Source: Clostridia bacterium (GTDB lineage: Bacteria; Bacillota; Clostridia; TANB77; CAG-508). From it: a stretch of 64,000 nt of DNA. The first letter of the stretch is position 1. Each line of letters starts with the position of its first letter. The stretch is from positions 1 to 64,000 of the forward strand of contig JAFWYK010000012.1 in the NCBI GenBank assembly GCA_017517685.1, given 5' to 3'. The translations under genes were made by a program, and so were the position numbers. Positions 15,957-25,144 of the stretch are shown piece after piece. The notes below the pieces were generated by a model, which was not told the DNA's origin, searched no databases, and worked only from the letters and a program-made list of their open reading frames with translations.

Positions 15957-16655
15957 TTATTTTCTTTTTAATGATCTTAATAATTCCTTTTGCTTATCAT
16001 CAATTCTATAAGATTCGATCATCTTTTGTAATGTTTTATTATGAGTAAATTTATCTAGTTTGTTATCATTAGATATAATAAAACTTAACAATTCATTATT
16101 ATATTTAATACCAACTTCTGCTAAAGTCCAAGCAATCCCCATTTTAACGTAATAACCTTCATGTTTAATTGTATTTAAAATCTTAATTACTTTATCTACA
16201 TATTCATCCGTTATATAATAATCAAGCATAGAAATTATTGCAAATCTTACTTCAAACTCTTTATCAGAATTAATATATTTCATAATAAAATCCCAATACA
16301 TCACTAAATTACTATTTTTAATTTTTAAAGTTGGAACTATAGTATCTGTCATCGCCCAACTATCTAATCTTGGAATTACATATTTTAATAATTCTATTTT
16401 TTCTTCAATTAATAATTTACTGTATCCAATTAACAATCCTTGTATAAGAACTTCTTCAAAATATTCTACACTATCATCTTTTACATATTCTTCCCAACCT
16501 ATTGTATCTTTTAGTATTTCTTTTGCTAAAGCTCTAATTTGTGGAATTCTAATGCCTAAAATCTTTTTATTAGTATCTGGACACAACTTTTCATTAAATT
16601 TCTTATAATCTTCATCAACTAAATTTAATAATCTATTTCTTATTCCAAACTTCAT
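15957..16655 (-). CDS. AlkD-type DNA alkylation repair glycosylase (HEAT repeats)
   Basis: A 232-residue all-helical protein of the AlkC/AlkD superfamily, which removes positively charged alkylated purines without base flipping. The residues that line the AlkD lesion site appear conserved: Trp100 and Asp104 in DSWAMTDT, Arg137 in FEVRFAI and Trp176 in GIAWTLAE. The spacing matches Trp109/Asp113/Arg148/Trp187 of the Bacillus cereus enzyme. It is first gene of a two-gene operon with the CmpB-like gene, with its own promoter and SD AAGGAG. Confidence 0.88.
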   Translation of the reverse strand: MKFGIRNRLLNLVDEDYKKFNEKLCPDTNKKILGIRIPQIRALAKEILKDTIGWEEYVKDDSVEYFEEVLIQGLLIGYSKLLIEEKIELLKYVIPRLDSWAMTDTIVPTLKIKNSNLVMYWDFIMKYINSDKEFEVRFAIISMLDYYITDEYVDKVIKILNTIKHEGYYVKMGIAWTLAEVGIKYNNELLSFIISNDNKLDKFTHNKTLQKMIESYRIDDKQKELLRSLKRK

Positions 16656-16713
16656 TAATAGTCTCCTTTATTATAATTATAATATATTAACTTAATATGA
16701 ATTTATAATAGAA

Positions 16714-16742
16714 ATACTAACACATTTAAATATAATCGTCAA
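16714..16742 (-). promoter_or_regulatory. Promoter of the alkD-like operon
   Basis: TTGACG (16737-16742) and TAGTAT (16714-16719), 17 nt apart, minus strand. Confidence 0.7.
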
Positions 16743-16752
16743 ACAGTCATTA

Positions 16753-16781
16753 TTTACAATTTACATAATATATGTTATAAT
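16753..16781 (+). promoter_or_regulatory. Promoter of cassette 3
   Basis: TTTACA (16753-16758) and TATAAT (16776-16781), 17 nt apart, divergent from the alkD promoter with 10 bp between the two -35 boxes. Confidence 0.75.
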
Positions 16782-16821
16782 AATCTAGTAAAAATCATAG
16801 AAAGGCTGGCGAATAGTTGAA

Positions 16822-17262
16822 ATGAAAAATTTCTACAACTTCTTACGGCACATACAACGCTTAAATTTCTGCATTATGAAATATGCATTTAAAGAGCTTG
16901 TATGTATTTTTAAGGGTGATCATCTCGCCCCAAGTTTCAACCCCGAAACAATGTCAACTTACCTTAATAACTTAAAAGAAGGAAAAACTCTCGCTCCTCT
17001 TCCTATGGGGGCGTACGAATATGACTGCTGCGTTGAATATTTAAAAAAACTTCGCACAAAACTCGTTTCTTCCCGGAAGGATTTTTCTCAAATTGTAGTT
17101 ACGTTCGATGAAATTGACACTTGTCAAAGTGTTATCCCTCCTCTTGAAAGGTGCTTAGCAATGGTCTATAAAGAAGTTGGATTCAAACTCATTGACGAAA
17201 GTATCGAAACATTTTCTTGCGTTTACACATTTGAGAGTCTCTTTTATCAAAAGAAGGAGTGA
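16822..17262 (+). CDS. Protein of unknown function, atypical composition (cassette 3)
   Basis: A frame of 146 codons. I do not recognise the protein; it is soluble, mixed alpha/beta in appearance, with scattered Cys residues (CC at about 69-70). The start is uncertain. ATG 16822 has AAAGG too far upstream (about 16 nt), and the next Met (MKYAFKEL, residue 19) has no clear SD. Composition is milder than cassettes 1 and 2 but still unlike its neighbours (20 of 60 G/C in the row at 17041, with CTC, CGC and CCC codons). It has its own promoter and a strong G+C-rich terminator, and stands alone on the opposite strand to both flanking genes. Confidence 0.65.
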   Translation: MKNFYNFLRHIQRLNFCIMKYAFKELVCIFKGDHLAPSFNPETMSTYLNNLKEGKTLAPLPMGAYEYDCCVEYLKKLRTKLVSSRKDFSQIVVTFDEIDTCQSVIPPLERCLAMVYKEVGFKLIDESIETFSCVYTFESLFYQKKE

Positions 17263-17282
17263 CATTTACGTTTCGAAAACAA

Positions 17283-17330
17283 AAGCACAAACGGAGACAA
17301 AGCATATACTGCCTGTCTCCGTTTGTGTTT
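17283..17330. terminator. Bidirectional terminator between cassette 3 and the anchored protein gene
   Basis: Perfect 13-pair stem ACAAACGGAGACA (17287-17299) with TGTCTCCGTTTGT (17314-17326), A-run before and T-run after. Confidence 0.9.
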
Positions 17331-17336
17331 TATATC

Positions 17337-19259
17337 TTAATATTCCATTAATGAACTAAATGGGTTTCCTGTATCTACTGACATGTTTCCAAAAGTAGAC
17401 ATATCTATTGAAGCATCATTTGAATTTGAAGAAATACCTTCATATGTTCCATCTTCAGAATAATTTATTTCTGTACTTTCAAGCATAAATGTTGTTCCAT
17501 TAATTACAAACTTAACAAAATATACATTTCCATTTTTTGTACATTTTAATGTTTCACCATCATAAAACTCTACAGTTAAATCTTCAGAACATTTTGATTG
17601 AATATTATCTACAGTTAGATAATCAGCAATATTCTCTTCTGTATTTCCTTTTGAAGCAAATCTATATGCAAGTAAAATATTATTAATTGCATCTTCTACT
17701 TCTTTTTGTACTGCATCTTGTTCTTCTGTATCAGTAACTGTTGGTAAATCTATAAAAAGTGCAGCTAGAGAATATAAACTTCCAACCAATGATTCTGGTC
17801 TTTCTTTTGCTGTATTAGCAGCGTTTGTAATTAATTCTGAACCTAGACCTAAATAGTCAAATGGTGAAAATTTATTAATTACTAGTGTATTTTCATCAGT
17901 AAATTCATCAAATTTTACAGTTTGATTTAATTTTATAGTAGATGAAATATTCATATCTTTTGCTGATTCAAATCCATCTCCTGATAAATTTATTGTAGAT
18001 TTAATAGAATTATTATCAAGTTTATTTGTTCTAATTAACACTTTAGAACTTGTGTCTTTATACATTTGTGCATAATATTCATCATCATAAAATAAAGAAT
18101 CTTCTGATGAATCAGTTTCTGTTTTTAAAGCTGTAATATCATCTTGATTATATGTTGCTTTTGTTTCAACACTTAAATTTGATACATTGTTTTGAACTTC
18201 ATTTGTTATTATAACGTTTTCAGTCATACCTACTTTAACTGTATCATTTTTTTGCATTACAAGTGAAAATACAATCTTACTTGTAATATCAGAATTTATA
18301 ACATAAAACTCAAAAGAACCAACATTAGATAATGATAATTCTGTCTTTCTTGTTATCATGTCTGATTCGTATACAGCTAAAGTAATTGCTGTATCTTGTT
18401 TTAATTTATTTATTTCTGTAATAACTTTTTCATTACTTGCTTTTAATTCTGCATATTTAATATTAGGGAAACATTCTAACAAAAGAGTTTCAACTTCTGG
18501 ATCATTAAACATTTCTGTTGATAATGTTGTATATATTGAAGCAAGTTGTTGCATTGTTAAAGATAACGCATATTTATTAGCTTCGTATGTTGTTTCTTCA
18601 ACAGTAATTGTTTGAACTGTCTCGTTTATAAAAATTTGTTCACCAAGAAGCTCTAATATTCTATTTCCATATCTTTCAAGTAAAACATTTAATTTATCTT
18701 TTTGTTCTTCATTCATAGGTTTTATTGAAGAAAACAAGTTAATTTGATCTGGTATATTAGCTGCTACATCTTCTTCTAAGCTAAAAGTATTTTTTGCAAA
18801 ATCTCTTAACCCAACTGTATCAAGTGCAATATACTTTTCATGTAAATCTGGTACTTTTAAACCAATTCTTGTATCTGTTAAAGCCATTGTCATGTCAAAA
18901 ATTTCAACATTTGATGTTTTAGCATTTATATCTACTTGTTCTTGTCCTGCAACTGGATCCAATAATGTTTTCACTGTAATAACATTATCTGTACCTTCAG
19001 TTATACCTTCTTGAGTATTCTTTTGTTTAATTACAGTCTCAGATATAGATGACTCAGTAGCCATTCTTTCTGTAAATTCATCATATGGAGCTGCATTAAA
19101 TTCAGAAAGTTGCATATAATTTCCTAATAGATATTTAGCAAATTTTTGCTCCGGTGATAAAAATGTATCAGTCTTTAAATATGCATAACCTAAAAGTGCT
19201 ACAGCTGCTACAACTAATAATAATACGATAAAAATTATAATTCCTTTACTTCTCTTCAT
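17337..19259 (-). CDS. Large membrane-anchored extracytoplasmic protein, unknown function
   Basis: A 640-residue protein with a basic N-terminus and one membrane segment (about 6-27). The external region starts SPEQKFAKYLLGNYMQL and is rich in Thr, Asn, Glu and short beta-like stretches. The opening phrase is typical of a large uncharacterised protein group in Clostridia, but I cannot name its function. It ends in a Ser/Asn/Met-rich tail without a sorting signal. Strong promoter and SD (AAAGGGGAT). Single-gene unit divergent from the class A PBP, which makes an envelope role plausible but unproven. Confidence 0.75.
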   Translation of the reverse strand: MKRSKGIIIFIVLLLVVAAVALLGYAYLKTDTFLSPEQKFAKYLLGNYMQLSEFNAAPYDEFTERMATESSISETVIKQKNTQEGITEGTDNVITVKTLLDPVAGQEQVDINAKTSNVEIFDMTMALTDTRIGLKVPDLHEKYIALDTVGLRDFAKNTFSLEEDVAANIPDQINLFSSIKPMNEEQKDKLNVLLERYGNRILELLGEQIFINETVQTITVEETTYEANKYALSLTMQQLASIYTTLSTEMFNDPEVETLLLECFPNIKYAELKASNEKVITEINKLKQDTAITLAVYESDMITRKTELSLSNVGSFEFYVINSDITSKIVFSLVMQKNDTVKVGMTENVIITNEVQNNVSNLSVETKATYNQDDITALKTETDSSEDSLFYDDEYYAQMYKDTSSKVLIRTNKLDNNSIKSTINLSGDGFESAKDMNISSTIKLNQTVKFDEFTDENTLVINKFSPFDYLGLGSELITNAANTAKERPESLVGSLYSLAALFIDLPTVTDTEEQDAVQKEVEDAINNILLAYRFASKGNTEENIADYLTVDNIQSKCSEDLTVEFYDGETLKCTKNGNVYFVKFVINGTTFMLESTEINYSEDGTYEGISSNSNDASIDMSTFGNMSVDTGNPFSSLMEY

Positions 19260-19288
19260 GTTTATCCCCTTTCATAATATACCCTATT

Positions 19289-19317
19289 ATTATATCTATT
19301 ATTAGGATTTTTTTCAA
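19289..19317 (-). promoter_or_regulatory. Consensus promoter of the large anchored protein gene
   Basis: TTGAAA (19312-19317) and TATAAT (19289-19294), 17 nt apart, minus strand. Confidence 0.85.
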
Positions 19318-19342
19318 CCTTTGTTTATGAATTCTACTTTAC

Positions 19343-19371
19343 TTTACAATAATTAAGTTATTTGATATGCT
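19343..19371 (+). promoter_or_regulatory. Probable promoter of the class A PBP gene
   Basis: TTTACA (19343-19348) and TATGCT (19366-19371), 17 nt apart. The -10 box is imperfect. Confidence 0.5.
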
Positions 19372-19407
19372 TATAGTGTAATTTTTAGCGAAAAGGATAG
19401 AAAAAAT

Positions 19408-21549
19408 TTGAAAAGAGATAAAAACAAAAATCCTGAACTGAATAATAATGATGAGAAATTTGTTAAAGTAAAAGTTAAACACGATCATACAAAGTTAAAA
19501 GTTGTTATTTCCCTACTTTTATTTATAACTGTATTTCTAGCTATATATATAGGAATAATTATTTCTAGATGGCAAAATCTCGCTTTAGATATTATAGAAA
19601 ACACACCTTCTCAAATAATAGATAACCAAGGGAAACTAATTACTGAAATTGGCAGCACAAAAATTAGTAAAAATATTCCCCTATCTACTATACCTGAGAA
19701 TTTAAAAGATGCATATATATCAATCGAAGATCAGAGATTTTATTCTCACTCTGGTGTTGATATTCCAAGAACCGCAGCAGCAATTATAAATTATGTAAAA
19801 AATCTTGGTAAATCTTCATTTGGTGGCAGCAGCATTACTCAACAATTAGTAAAAAATATCACTGGCGAAAACACTTCTTCTATCACTAGAAAAATTAAAG
19901 AATGGTGCCGCGCTATTACTTTAGAATATGTCTTAGAAAAAGACGAAATTTTAGAAGCTTACTTTAATATTATTTATGTAGGTCCAAATATCTATGGTGT
20001 TGAAATGGGATCAAAATATTATTTCAACAAAGAATGTAAAAATTTAAGTTTAGAAGAATGTGCCTTTCTTGCTGGAATAAATAACGCTCCTAATTCATAT
20101 AGCCCATTTGACGAAAAAGATAATTCTGAAAAGATTAAAACAAGAACTAAAGCTGTTCTATATAAAATGAATGAACTTGGATATATTACAAAAGAAGAAT
20201 ATGAAACAGCAAAATCTAATGTAGATAAAGGTCTTGCTTTTTCAAAAGGAAATATTTCAAGTAATGCAAGAAACAATAATTATTCATATCACACAGATGC
20301 ACTTTTAACTGAAGTTATAAATGATATATCTAATAAAAAAAGCATTTCAAAAGAATTTGCAACAAATTATATTGAAATGGCTGGTCTTACAATATATAGT
20401 GCTCAAGATACAAAAATACAAAATCATATTGAAAATGAATTTAAGAAAAGTACTTATTCAATAAAATCAAAAAATGATCCTAACGTTTCAGCACAAGCTG
20501 CAATGGTAATAATTGATCATACTACTGGACAAGTTAAAGGTTGTGTTGGTGGAATTGGAAACAAAGTTGCTAGAGGTTTTAATAGAGCTACTCAAGCATA
20601 TAGACAAACCGGCTCAGCAAGCAAACCAATAGCAGTTTTACTTCCTGCAATTGATAAAAAGATTATTACAGGATCAAGTATTTATAAAGATGAAATCGCA
20701 ATTTTTGAAGACGGAACTGACGAAGGTTATTCTCCAGAAAACTATAATAATTATTTAGGTGATATAACAATTAGACGAGCTGTTGAATCTTCGCAAAATA
20801 TACCATTTGTTAAAGTAATGGAACAAATTACTCCAAGAATTTCTATAAATTATATGAAAAAACTTGGTATATCTTCCCTTACTGATGTTGATAATAACAT
20901 CAACTTAGCTTTAGGTGGTCTTGATAAAGGTATAACCCCTTTAGAATTAGCTGCCGCCTATAGTACAATCGCAAATGATGGAAATTATATAGAACCTTCA
21001 TTTTATATAAAAGTTGAAAATAGACTTGCTAAAACTGTAGTAAAACCTAATCAAAAAAAATATAAAGCATTTTCAAAAGAAGTAGCTTTTATTATTCAAG
21101 ATTTATTACGAGAACCAGTTATTGGATCTCACGGAACTGCTACATATTGTAAAATAAAAAATATAGATGTAGCAGCGAAAACAGGAACTACAAACAACGA
21201 ATATGATAGATGGCTTTGTGGTTTTACACCTTATTACACCGCAGTAACATGGTTTGGATTTGATGTAAATGAAACAATAGATTTTAATAAAAAGAATCCT
21301 TCCGGACTAATTTGGTCAAATGTCATGAAATCTATTCACACTGGATTAGATGGAAAAATTTTTGATAAGCCCTACCGAGTTGAAACAGCTCAGGTTTGTA
21401 AGCACTCTGGTCTTCTTGCAAGCACAGAATGTAACGAAACTTATACAGAATACTATTTAAGAAATACTGTGCCAAAGCAAACATGTGTTAATCATAAAGC
21501 AATCGTTGTAGATACCCCTATAACTCGTGAGGATGGATTTGAACAATAA
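19408..21549 (+). CDS. Class A penicillin-binding protein, bifunctional transglycosylase/transpeptidase (PBP1A type)
   Basis: 713 residues, TTG start with AAAGGAT upstream. Topology is a basic cytoplasmic tail, a membrane anchor (about 31-52), a GT51 glycosyltransferase and a transpeptidase. GT51 motifs are EDQRFYSHSGVD (catalytic Glu107), GGSSITQQLVKN (139-150) and RKIKEWCRAITLEY. Transpeptidase motifs are SASK (Ser403, Lys406), SQN (462-464) and KTG (591-593). It polymerises and cross-links peptidoglycan at the outer membrane face. The C-terminus ends shortly after the transpeptidase domain with a Cys-containing segment (TAQVCKHSGLLASTECN) that may form a disulphide, as in many clostridial PBP1s. 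Confidence 0.96.
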   Translation: MKRDKNKNPELNNNDEKFVKVKVKHDHTKLKVVISLLLFITVFLAIYIGIIISRWQNLALDIIENTPSQIIDNQGKLITEIGSTKISKNIPLSTIPENLKDAYISIEDQRFYSHSGVDIPRTAAAIINYVKNLGKSSFGGSSITQQLVKNITGENTSSITRKIKEWCRAITLEYVLEKDEILEAYFNIIYVGPNIYGVEMGSKYYFNKECKNLSLEECAFLAGINNAPNSYSPFDEKDNSEKIKTRTKAVLYKMNELGYITKEEYETAKSNVDKGLAFSKGNISSNARNNNYSYHTDALLTEVINDISNKKSISKEFATNYIEMAGLTIYSAQDTKIQNHIENEFKKSTYSIKSKNDPNVSAQAAMVIIDHTTGQVKGCVGGIGNKVARGFNRATQAYRQTGSASKPIAVLLPAIDKKIITGSSIYKDEIAIFEDGTDEGYSPENYNNYLGDITIRRAVESSQNIPFVKVMEQITPRISINYMKKLGISSLTDVDNNINLALGGLDKGITPLELAAAYSTIANDGNYIEPSFYIKVENRLAKTVVKPNQKKYKAFSKEVAFIIQDLLREPVIGSHGTATYCKIKNIDVAAKTGTTNNEYDRWLCGFTPYYTAVTWFGFDVNETIDFNKKNPSGLIWSNVMKSIHTGLDGKIFDKPYRVETAQVCKHSGLLASTECNETYTEYYLRNTVPKQTCVNHKAIVVDTPITREDGFEQ

Positions 21550-21550
21550 A

Positions 21551-21590
21551 AAATAGCAGCAGACAAATAATTTGTCTACTGCTTTTTTTA
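21551..21590. terminator. Bidirectional terminator between the PBP and cyclophilin genes
   Basis: Stem AGCAG-AGACAAA with TTTGTCT-CTGCT (21555-21582), T-run on the plus strand, A-run before it. Confidence 0.85.
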
Positions 21591-21600
21591 TGTCTTTAAA

Positions 21601-22158
21601 TTACATTTTTGTTGGTTCTGGATATTCTACACCATATGTTTCAACAGTAACTTTTTTCATTACTGGTGGTTCTACTGGTCTATCTTTTCCTCCACCAAAT
21701 GGGCTTCTTGTAATGACTCTAGATTTTACTATTTTATCAACAACATCCATACCTTCTAATACGTTACCAAATGCTGCATACTGTCCATCTAAAAATGTAG
21801 AATCATCTGTTACTATAAAGAATTGTGATCCAGCACTATTTGGCATACTACTTCTAGCCATTGAAATAACCCCTCTTACATGAGAAATTGGATTGTTTAC
21901 CCCATTATCAGCAAACTCTCCTTTTATTCCATATCCTGGGCCACCCATGCCTGTTCCTTCTGGATCTCCACCTTGTGCCATAAATCCTGGTATTGTTCTA
22001 TGGAAAAATAATCCATCATAGAATCCTTTATTTATTAAACTAATAAAATTATTAACTGTTTCCGGAGCTTTACTTGGATATAACTCTATTGTTATAATTC
22101 CTCCATCTTCCATTTCAATTGTTACTAATGGTTTTTTAGCTACTACTTTTTCTTCCAT
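21601..22158 (-). CDS. Cyclophilin-type peptidyl-prolyl cis-trans isomerase
   Basis: Start set at ATG 22158 (MEEKVVAKKP) because AGAGGA lies 6 nt upstream; the earlier in-frame Met codons lack an SD. The 185-residue cytoplasmic protein has the catalytic signatures FFHRTIPGFMAQGGDP, SAGSQFFIV and LDGQYAAFGNV, so Arg, Gln and Phe of the active site are present. It catalyses X-Pro isomerisation. It is convergent with the class A PBP and has its own promoter. Confidence 0.95.
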   Translation of the reverse strand: MEEKVVAKKPLVTIEMEDGGIITIELYPSKAPETVNNFISLINKGFYDGLFFHRTIPGFMAQGGDPEGTGMGGPGYGIKGEFADNGVNNPISHVRGVISMARSSMPNSAGSQFFIVTDDSTFLDGQYAAFGNVLEGMDVVDKIVKSRVITRSPFGGGKDRPVEPPVMKKVTVETYGVEYPEPTKM

Positions 22159-22205
22159 CTTCATTCCTCTTTCTTTTTTTGAAACATTAGTCATTCGACT
22201 TAATC

Positions 22206-22234
22206 ATTTTACTACTATTATATATTTTTTTCAA
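22206..22234 (-). promoter_or_regulatory. Promoter of the cyclophilin gene
   Basis: TTGAAA (22229-22234) and TAAAAT (22206-22211), 17 nt apart, minus strand. Confidence 0.65.
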
Positions 22235-22256
22235 TACCTTTAAGAATCCTTCTTAC

Positions 22257-22285
22257 TTGTAATAAATTTCTATTTATGGTATATT
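22257..22285 (+). promoter_or_regulatory. Promoter of smpB
   Basis: TTGTAA (22257-22262) and TATATT (22280-22285), 17 nt apart. Confidence 0.7.
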
Positions 22286-22313
22286 ATATTTATTGATTAA
22301 GAAAGGAACTTAC

Positions 22314-22763
22314 ATGATGGAAAAATTAATTGCAAAAAATCCAACTGCATACCATAACTATTCTATTGAAAGTACTCTTGAAGCCGGTATAGTTTTATCA
22401 GGTACTGAAATTAAATCAATTAGAAATGGTAAAATAAATCTTAAAGACACATATGTTAATATCAAAGATGGTGAAATATTTGTTTACGGTATGCATATTA
22501 GTCCTTATGAATTTGGTAATATTTATAATAAAGATCCTCTTCGTACAAGAAAACTACTTTTAAACAGAAGAGAAATTGATAGATTATATGGAATGATAAA
22601 ACAAAAAGGAGTATCTTTAGTACCTACAAAAATGTATTTCAAAGGAAATCTTGTAAAACTTGAAATTGGTATTGGTAAAGGCAAAAAGTTATATGACAAG
22701 CGTGAAGATATGGCCAAAAAAGATGCTCAAATGAAAATTCAAAGAGCTTTAAAAAATCAATAA
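22314..22763 (+). CDS. smpB: SsrA-binding protein SmpB
   Basis: 149 residues from ATG 22314 (AAAGGA lies 6 nt upstream; an in-frame TTG at 22293 is upstream of that SD). Family features include [20 protein letters not shown] near the N-terminus, [17 protein letters not shown] and the basic C-terminal tail [19 protein letters not shown] that enters the empty mRNA channel. It delivers tmRNA to stalled ribosomes. No ssrA gene follows; it must lie elsewhere. Confidence 0.97.
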   Translation: MMEKLIAKNPTAYHNYSIESTLEAGIVLSGTEIKSIRNGKINLKDTYVNIKDGEIFVYGMHISPYEFGNIYNKDPLRTRKLLLNRREIDRLYGMIKQKGVSLVPTKMYFKGNLVKLEIGIGKGKKLYDKREDMAKKDAQMKIQRALKNQ

Positions 22764-22772
22764 TATAAAATA

Positions 22773-22810
22773 CAAAAAATCCTACCTCTATATAGAAGTA
22801 GGATTTTTAT
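22773..22810. terminator. Bidirectional terminator after smpB
   Basis: Stem AAAATCCTAC / GTAGGATTTT with an inner TCTA/TAGA extension (22776-22807), runs of A and T on either side. It separates smpB from the convergent gene ending at 22812. Confidence 0.9.
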
Positions 22811-22811
22811 T

Positions 22812-24065
22812 TTATCTATCTTCATGATCCCCATGATTTTCAGAATCTCCTTGAGAATCATCTATAAGTTTTTTATTTCTTCTAATAGTTTTTCTAAGTG
22901 CTTTAAAATCATGCACTTTATCTGTTACCGTATCTTTTACTTTTAAAACCTTATCACCTATTTTTTCTTTTCTTAACTTTTCTACTAAATTTCTATCATA
23001 ATTAACTTCACAAACACTTAATACTTTTGCATGCATTTTTCCGAACAAGAAATCATAATATTCTCTTTCTTCTTGAGTTAATTCTAGTCCTGTTCTTCTA
23101 GTCATATCAGAAACTGCCTTATCTAAATCAAATGTTACAACTTTCGTTGCAATCCATTCTTTAAACCAAGGATATTTTGAAAAATGAACCATAAATGTTT
23201 CAATATCTTCTCTTCTTCCTTGCACAGCTCTTCCATAAGATTTATTTAGTGGTTCTACACCAGCTGAATAATCATAACTAAAAATTGGAGCTAATCTTAA
23301 TCTCTTATCTTTACCTTGAACTAACCCCCATTTTTGATGAGACTCATTTTGATTAAAAACAAATTTATTATATATAGTTTGCTTTATTAATCCACGCTTA
23401 ATCTCTTCTCTAGCAACATCTAATTCTTCTTGTGGTAATTTATGTTTCTTGTAGTGTTTTTTAACAAATTTATCAACTGTTTCTAATTGTGCTTCAAAAT
23501 TTATTCTTCTTTTTTTCGGGTTATCTTTAATAATAGAATTTCCTTGTATTAAAGTTTCATCATCATTCAAAAAATTTTTTGTTAAATGATGGGTAGAAAG
23601 CGTACCGTACTGATCAGTATAAACTCCCATATAATATACTGTTGCATCTAAGCCCATTTGTTTTGCTATTTGTGGAAGTAAAAAGTTATTAACTTTTGAA
23701 ATTGGTATGAATTTATTGCGTATGTCTGTTTGTTTACTTGGTATATCTGTGATTAAATATGCTTCAAGATTAGAACTAACGATCCAATTACTTCCAATTT
23801 TACTTTTATCAAGTCTTCTTTTAGAAACTTCAAAAGCATAATCATCTAAATTAATAATTCCTTTTTCATCAGGATCTATTGGTTCATTATATTCTTTACT
23901 TACATAAATATCATACAAATCAAATAAAAATTGACATCTTCTAACTATAAATTCATTTGGCATTTTTCCACTTAAATGGTCTCTTAGAGCTCCGATTTCA
24001 ACCTCTCCTAAGCCATATAATTTAGCCGCTTTGATTATATATTCTTGCTTGCTTAATTTTGACAA
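22812..24065 (-). CDS. HipA-like protein with a degenerate kinase core
   Basis: A 417-residue soluble protein. Residues of about 95-310 resemble the HipA kinase fold: a conserved Lys-containing start (DIRNKFIPISKVNNFLLPQI), a helix-rich middle, and YNKFVFNQNESHQKWGL followed by RLAPIFSYDYS. The latter pair correspond to the HipA catalytic and metal-binding loops (usually N-x-D-x-H-x-x-N and a later Asp). Here the catalytic Asp position reads Glu and the Asn reads Trp, so activity is doubtful. No HipB-like antitoxin is adjacent, so this is not an ordinary toxin pair. It lies 12 nt downstream of fba. The tail is hydrophilic and ends SENHGDHEDR. The assignment is by pattern. Confidence 0.55.
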   Translation of the reverse strand: MSKLSKQEYIIKAAKLYGLGEVEIGALRDHLSGKMPNEFIVRRCQFLFDLYDIYVSKEYNEPIDPDEKGIINLDDYAFEVSKRRLDKSKIGSNWIVSSNLEAYLITDIPSKQTDIRNKFIPISKVNNFLLPQIAKQMGLDATVYYMGVYTDQYGTLSTHHLTKNFLNDDETLIQGNSIIKDNPKKRRINFEAQLETVDKFVKKHYKKHKLPQEELDVAREEIKRGLIKQTIYNKFVFNQNESHQKWGLVQGKDKRLRLAPIFSYDYSAGVEPLNKSYGRAVQGRREDIETFMVHFSKYPWFKEWIATKVVTFDLDKAVSDMTRRTGLELTQEEREYYDFLFGKMHAKVLSVCEVNYDRNLVEKLRKEKIGDKVLKVKDTVTDKVHDFKALRKTIRRNKKLIDDSQGDSENHGDHEDR

Positions 24066-24077
24066 TAAATACTATCC

Positions 24078-25007
24078 TTAAGCTTTATTTGCTGAACAGA
24101 ACACGTCATTAATTTTTTGTGCTACTGTTTCTTTTATTGAATCTCTAGCTGCGCCTAAATATTTTCTTGGGTCAAATACAGATGGGTCTTCGTTGAAAAC
24201 TCTTCTTATATTAGCTGTCATAGCTAGTCTTAAATCAGTATCTACGTTTATTTTTGAAACTCCATTCTCTCCAGCTTGTTTTAACATTTCATCTGGACAT
24301 CCTTTTGCTCCTGGTATGTTTCCACCATTACTGTTACACATATCTACTAGTGATGGTATTACAGAAGATGCTCCGTGTAATACGATTGGTGTATTAGGTA
24401 ATTTTTCTTTTATCTTTTGTAAGATATCAAATCTTAATTTTGCATCACCTTTGAATTTGTATGCACCATGGCTTGTTCCAATAGCTATAGCTAAAGAATC
24501 ACACCTTGTTCTTGTTACAAATTCATATGCTTGGTCTGGGTCTGTATATCTTGCATCATCAGCAGCAACGTTAACTTCGTCTTCTACTCCTGCTAATTTT
24601 CCTAATTCTGCTTCTACTACAACTCCTTTTGAATGAGCATATTCAACTACTTGTTTTGTTAATGCAACGTTTTCTTCAAAATCATATTTTGAACCATCAA
24701 TCATTACAGATGTAAATCCAGCATCAATACATTTTTTACATGTTTCAAAATCTGGACCATGATCTAAGTGAAGAGCGATTGGAATAGTTGTTGTTTCTAC
24801 TGCTGCCTCCACCATTTTAATTAAATAATTCATTCTTGCATATTTTATTGCACTTGAAGAAACTTGTAAAATCACTGGTGATTTTGCTTCTTCTGCTGCA
24901 TCAGTTATAGCTTGTATAAACTCCATATTGTTTATATTAAAAGCTCCTATTGCGAAATGTTCTTTCATTGATCTTTCGAACATTTCTTTTGTTGTTACTA
25001 ATGGCAT
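24078..25007 (-). CDS. fba: Class II fructose-bisphosphate aldolase
   Basis: A 309-residue zinc-dependent aldolase that splits fructose 1,6-bisphosphate in glycolysis. Motifs include AIGAFNINNMEF, ALHLDHGPDFE (active-site Asp and zinc His), a second zinc-ligand region with VEAELGKLAGVEDE, AIGTSHGAYKF and VLHGASS. SD AAGGGGGA is good. Transcribed with the HipA-like gene. It completes a glycolytic pair with pfkA elsewhere in the window. Confidence 0.96.
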   Translation of the reverse strand: MPLVTTKEMFERSMKEHFAIGAFNINNMEFIQAITDAAEEAKSPVILQVSSSAIKYARMNYLIKMVEAAVETTTIPIALHLDHGPDFETCKKCIDAGFTSVMIDGSKYDFEENVALTKQVVEYAHSKGVVVEAELGKLAGVEDEVNVAADDARYTDPDQAYEFVTRTRCDSLAIAIGTSHGAYKFKGDAKLRFDILQKIKEKLPNTPIVLHGASSVIPSLVDMCNSNGGNIPGAKGCPDEMLKQAGENGVSKINVDTDLRLAMTANIRRVFNEDPSVFDPRKYLGAARDSIKETVAQKINDVFCSANKA

Positions 25008-25045
25008 TATTCTTTCCCCCTTTAATTTATTTTTTTACTTTCTAC

Positions 25046-25075
25046 ATTATATAATCTTAGTAGTACTATTGTCAA
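25046..25075 (-). promoter_or_regulatory. Strong promoter of fba
   Basis: TTGACA (25070-25075) and TATAAT (25046-25051), both consensus, 18 nt apart, minus strand. Confidence 0.85.
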
Positions 25076-25110
25076 ATGAATTTTATGTGTATTTTTCTTA
25101 AAAACTATGT

Positions 25111-25140
25111 AATCTAGGGCATTTTCAGCCACTAGATTTT
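25111..25140. terminator. Hairpin after the DUF1540 gene
   Basis: Stem AATCTAG-GGC with GCC-CTAGATT at 25111-25137. The T-run is on the plus strand, where no gene ends, so its use on the minus strand is uncertain. Confidence 0.45.
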
Positions 25141-25144
25141 TTAA

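Noticed and set aside
22764-22811. Possible ssrA (tmRNA) after smpB
   Set aside because: Only 48 bp before the next gene, filled by a terminator.
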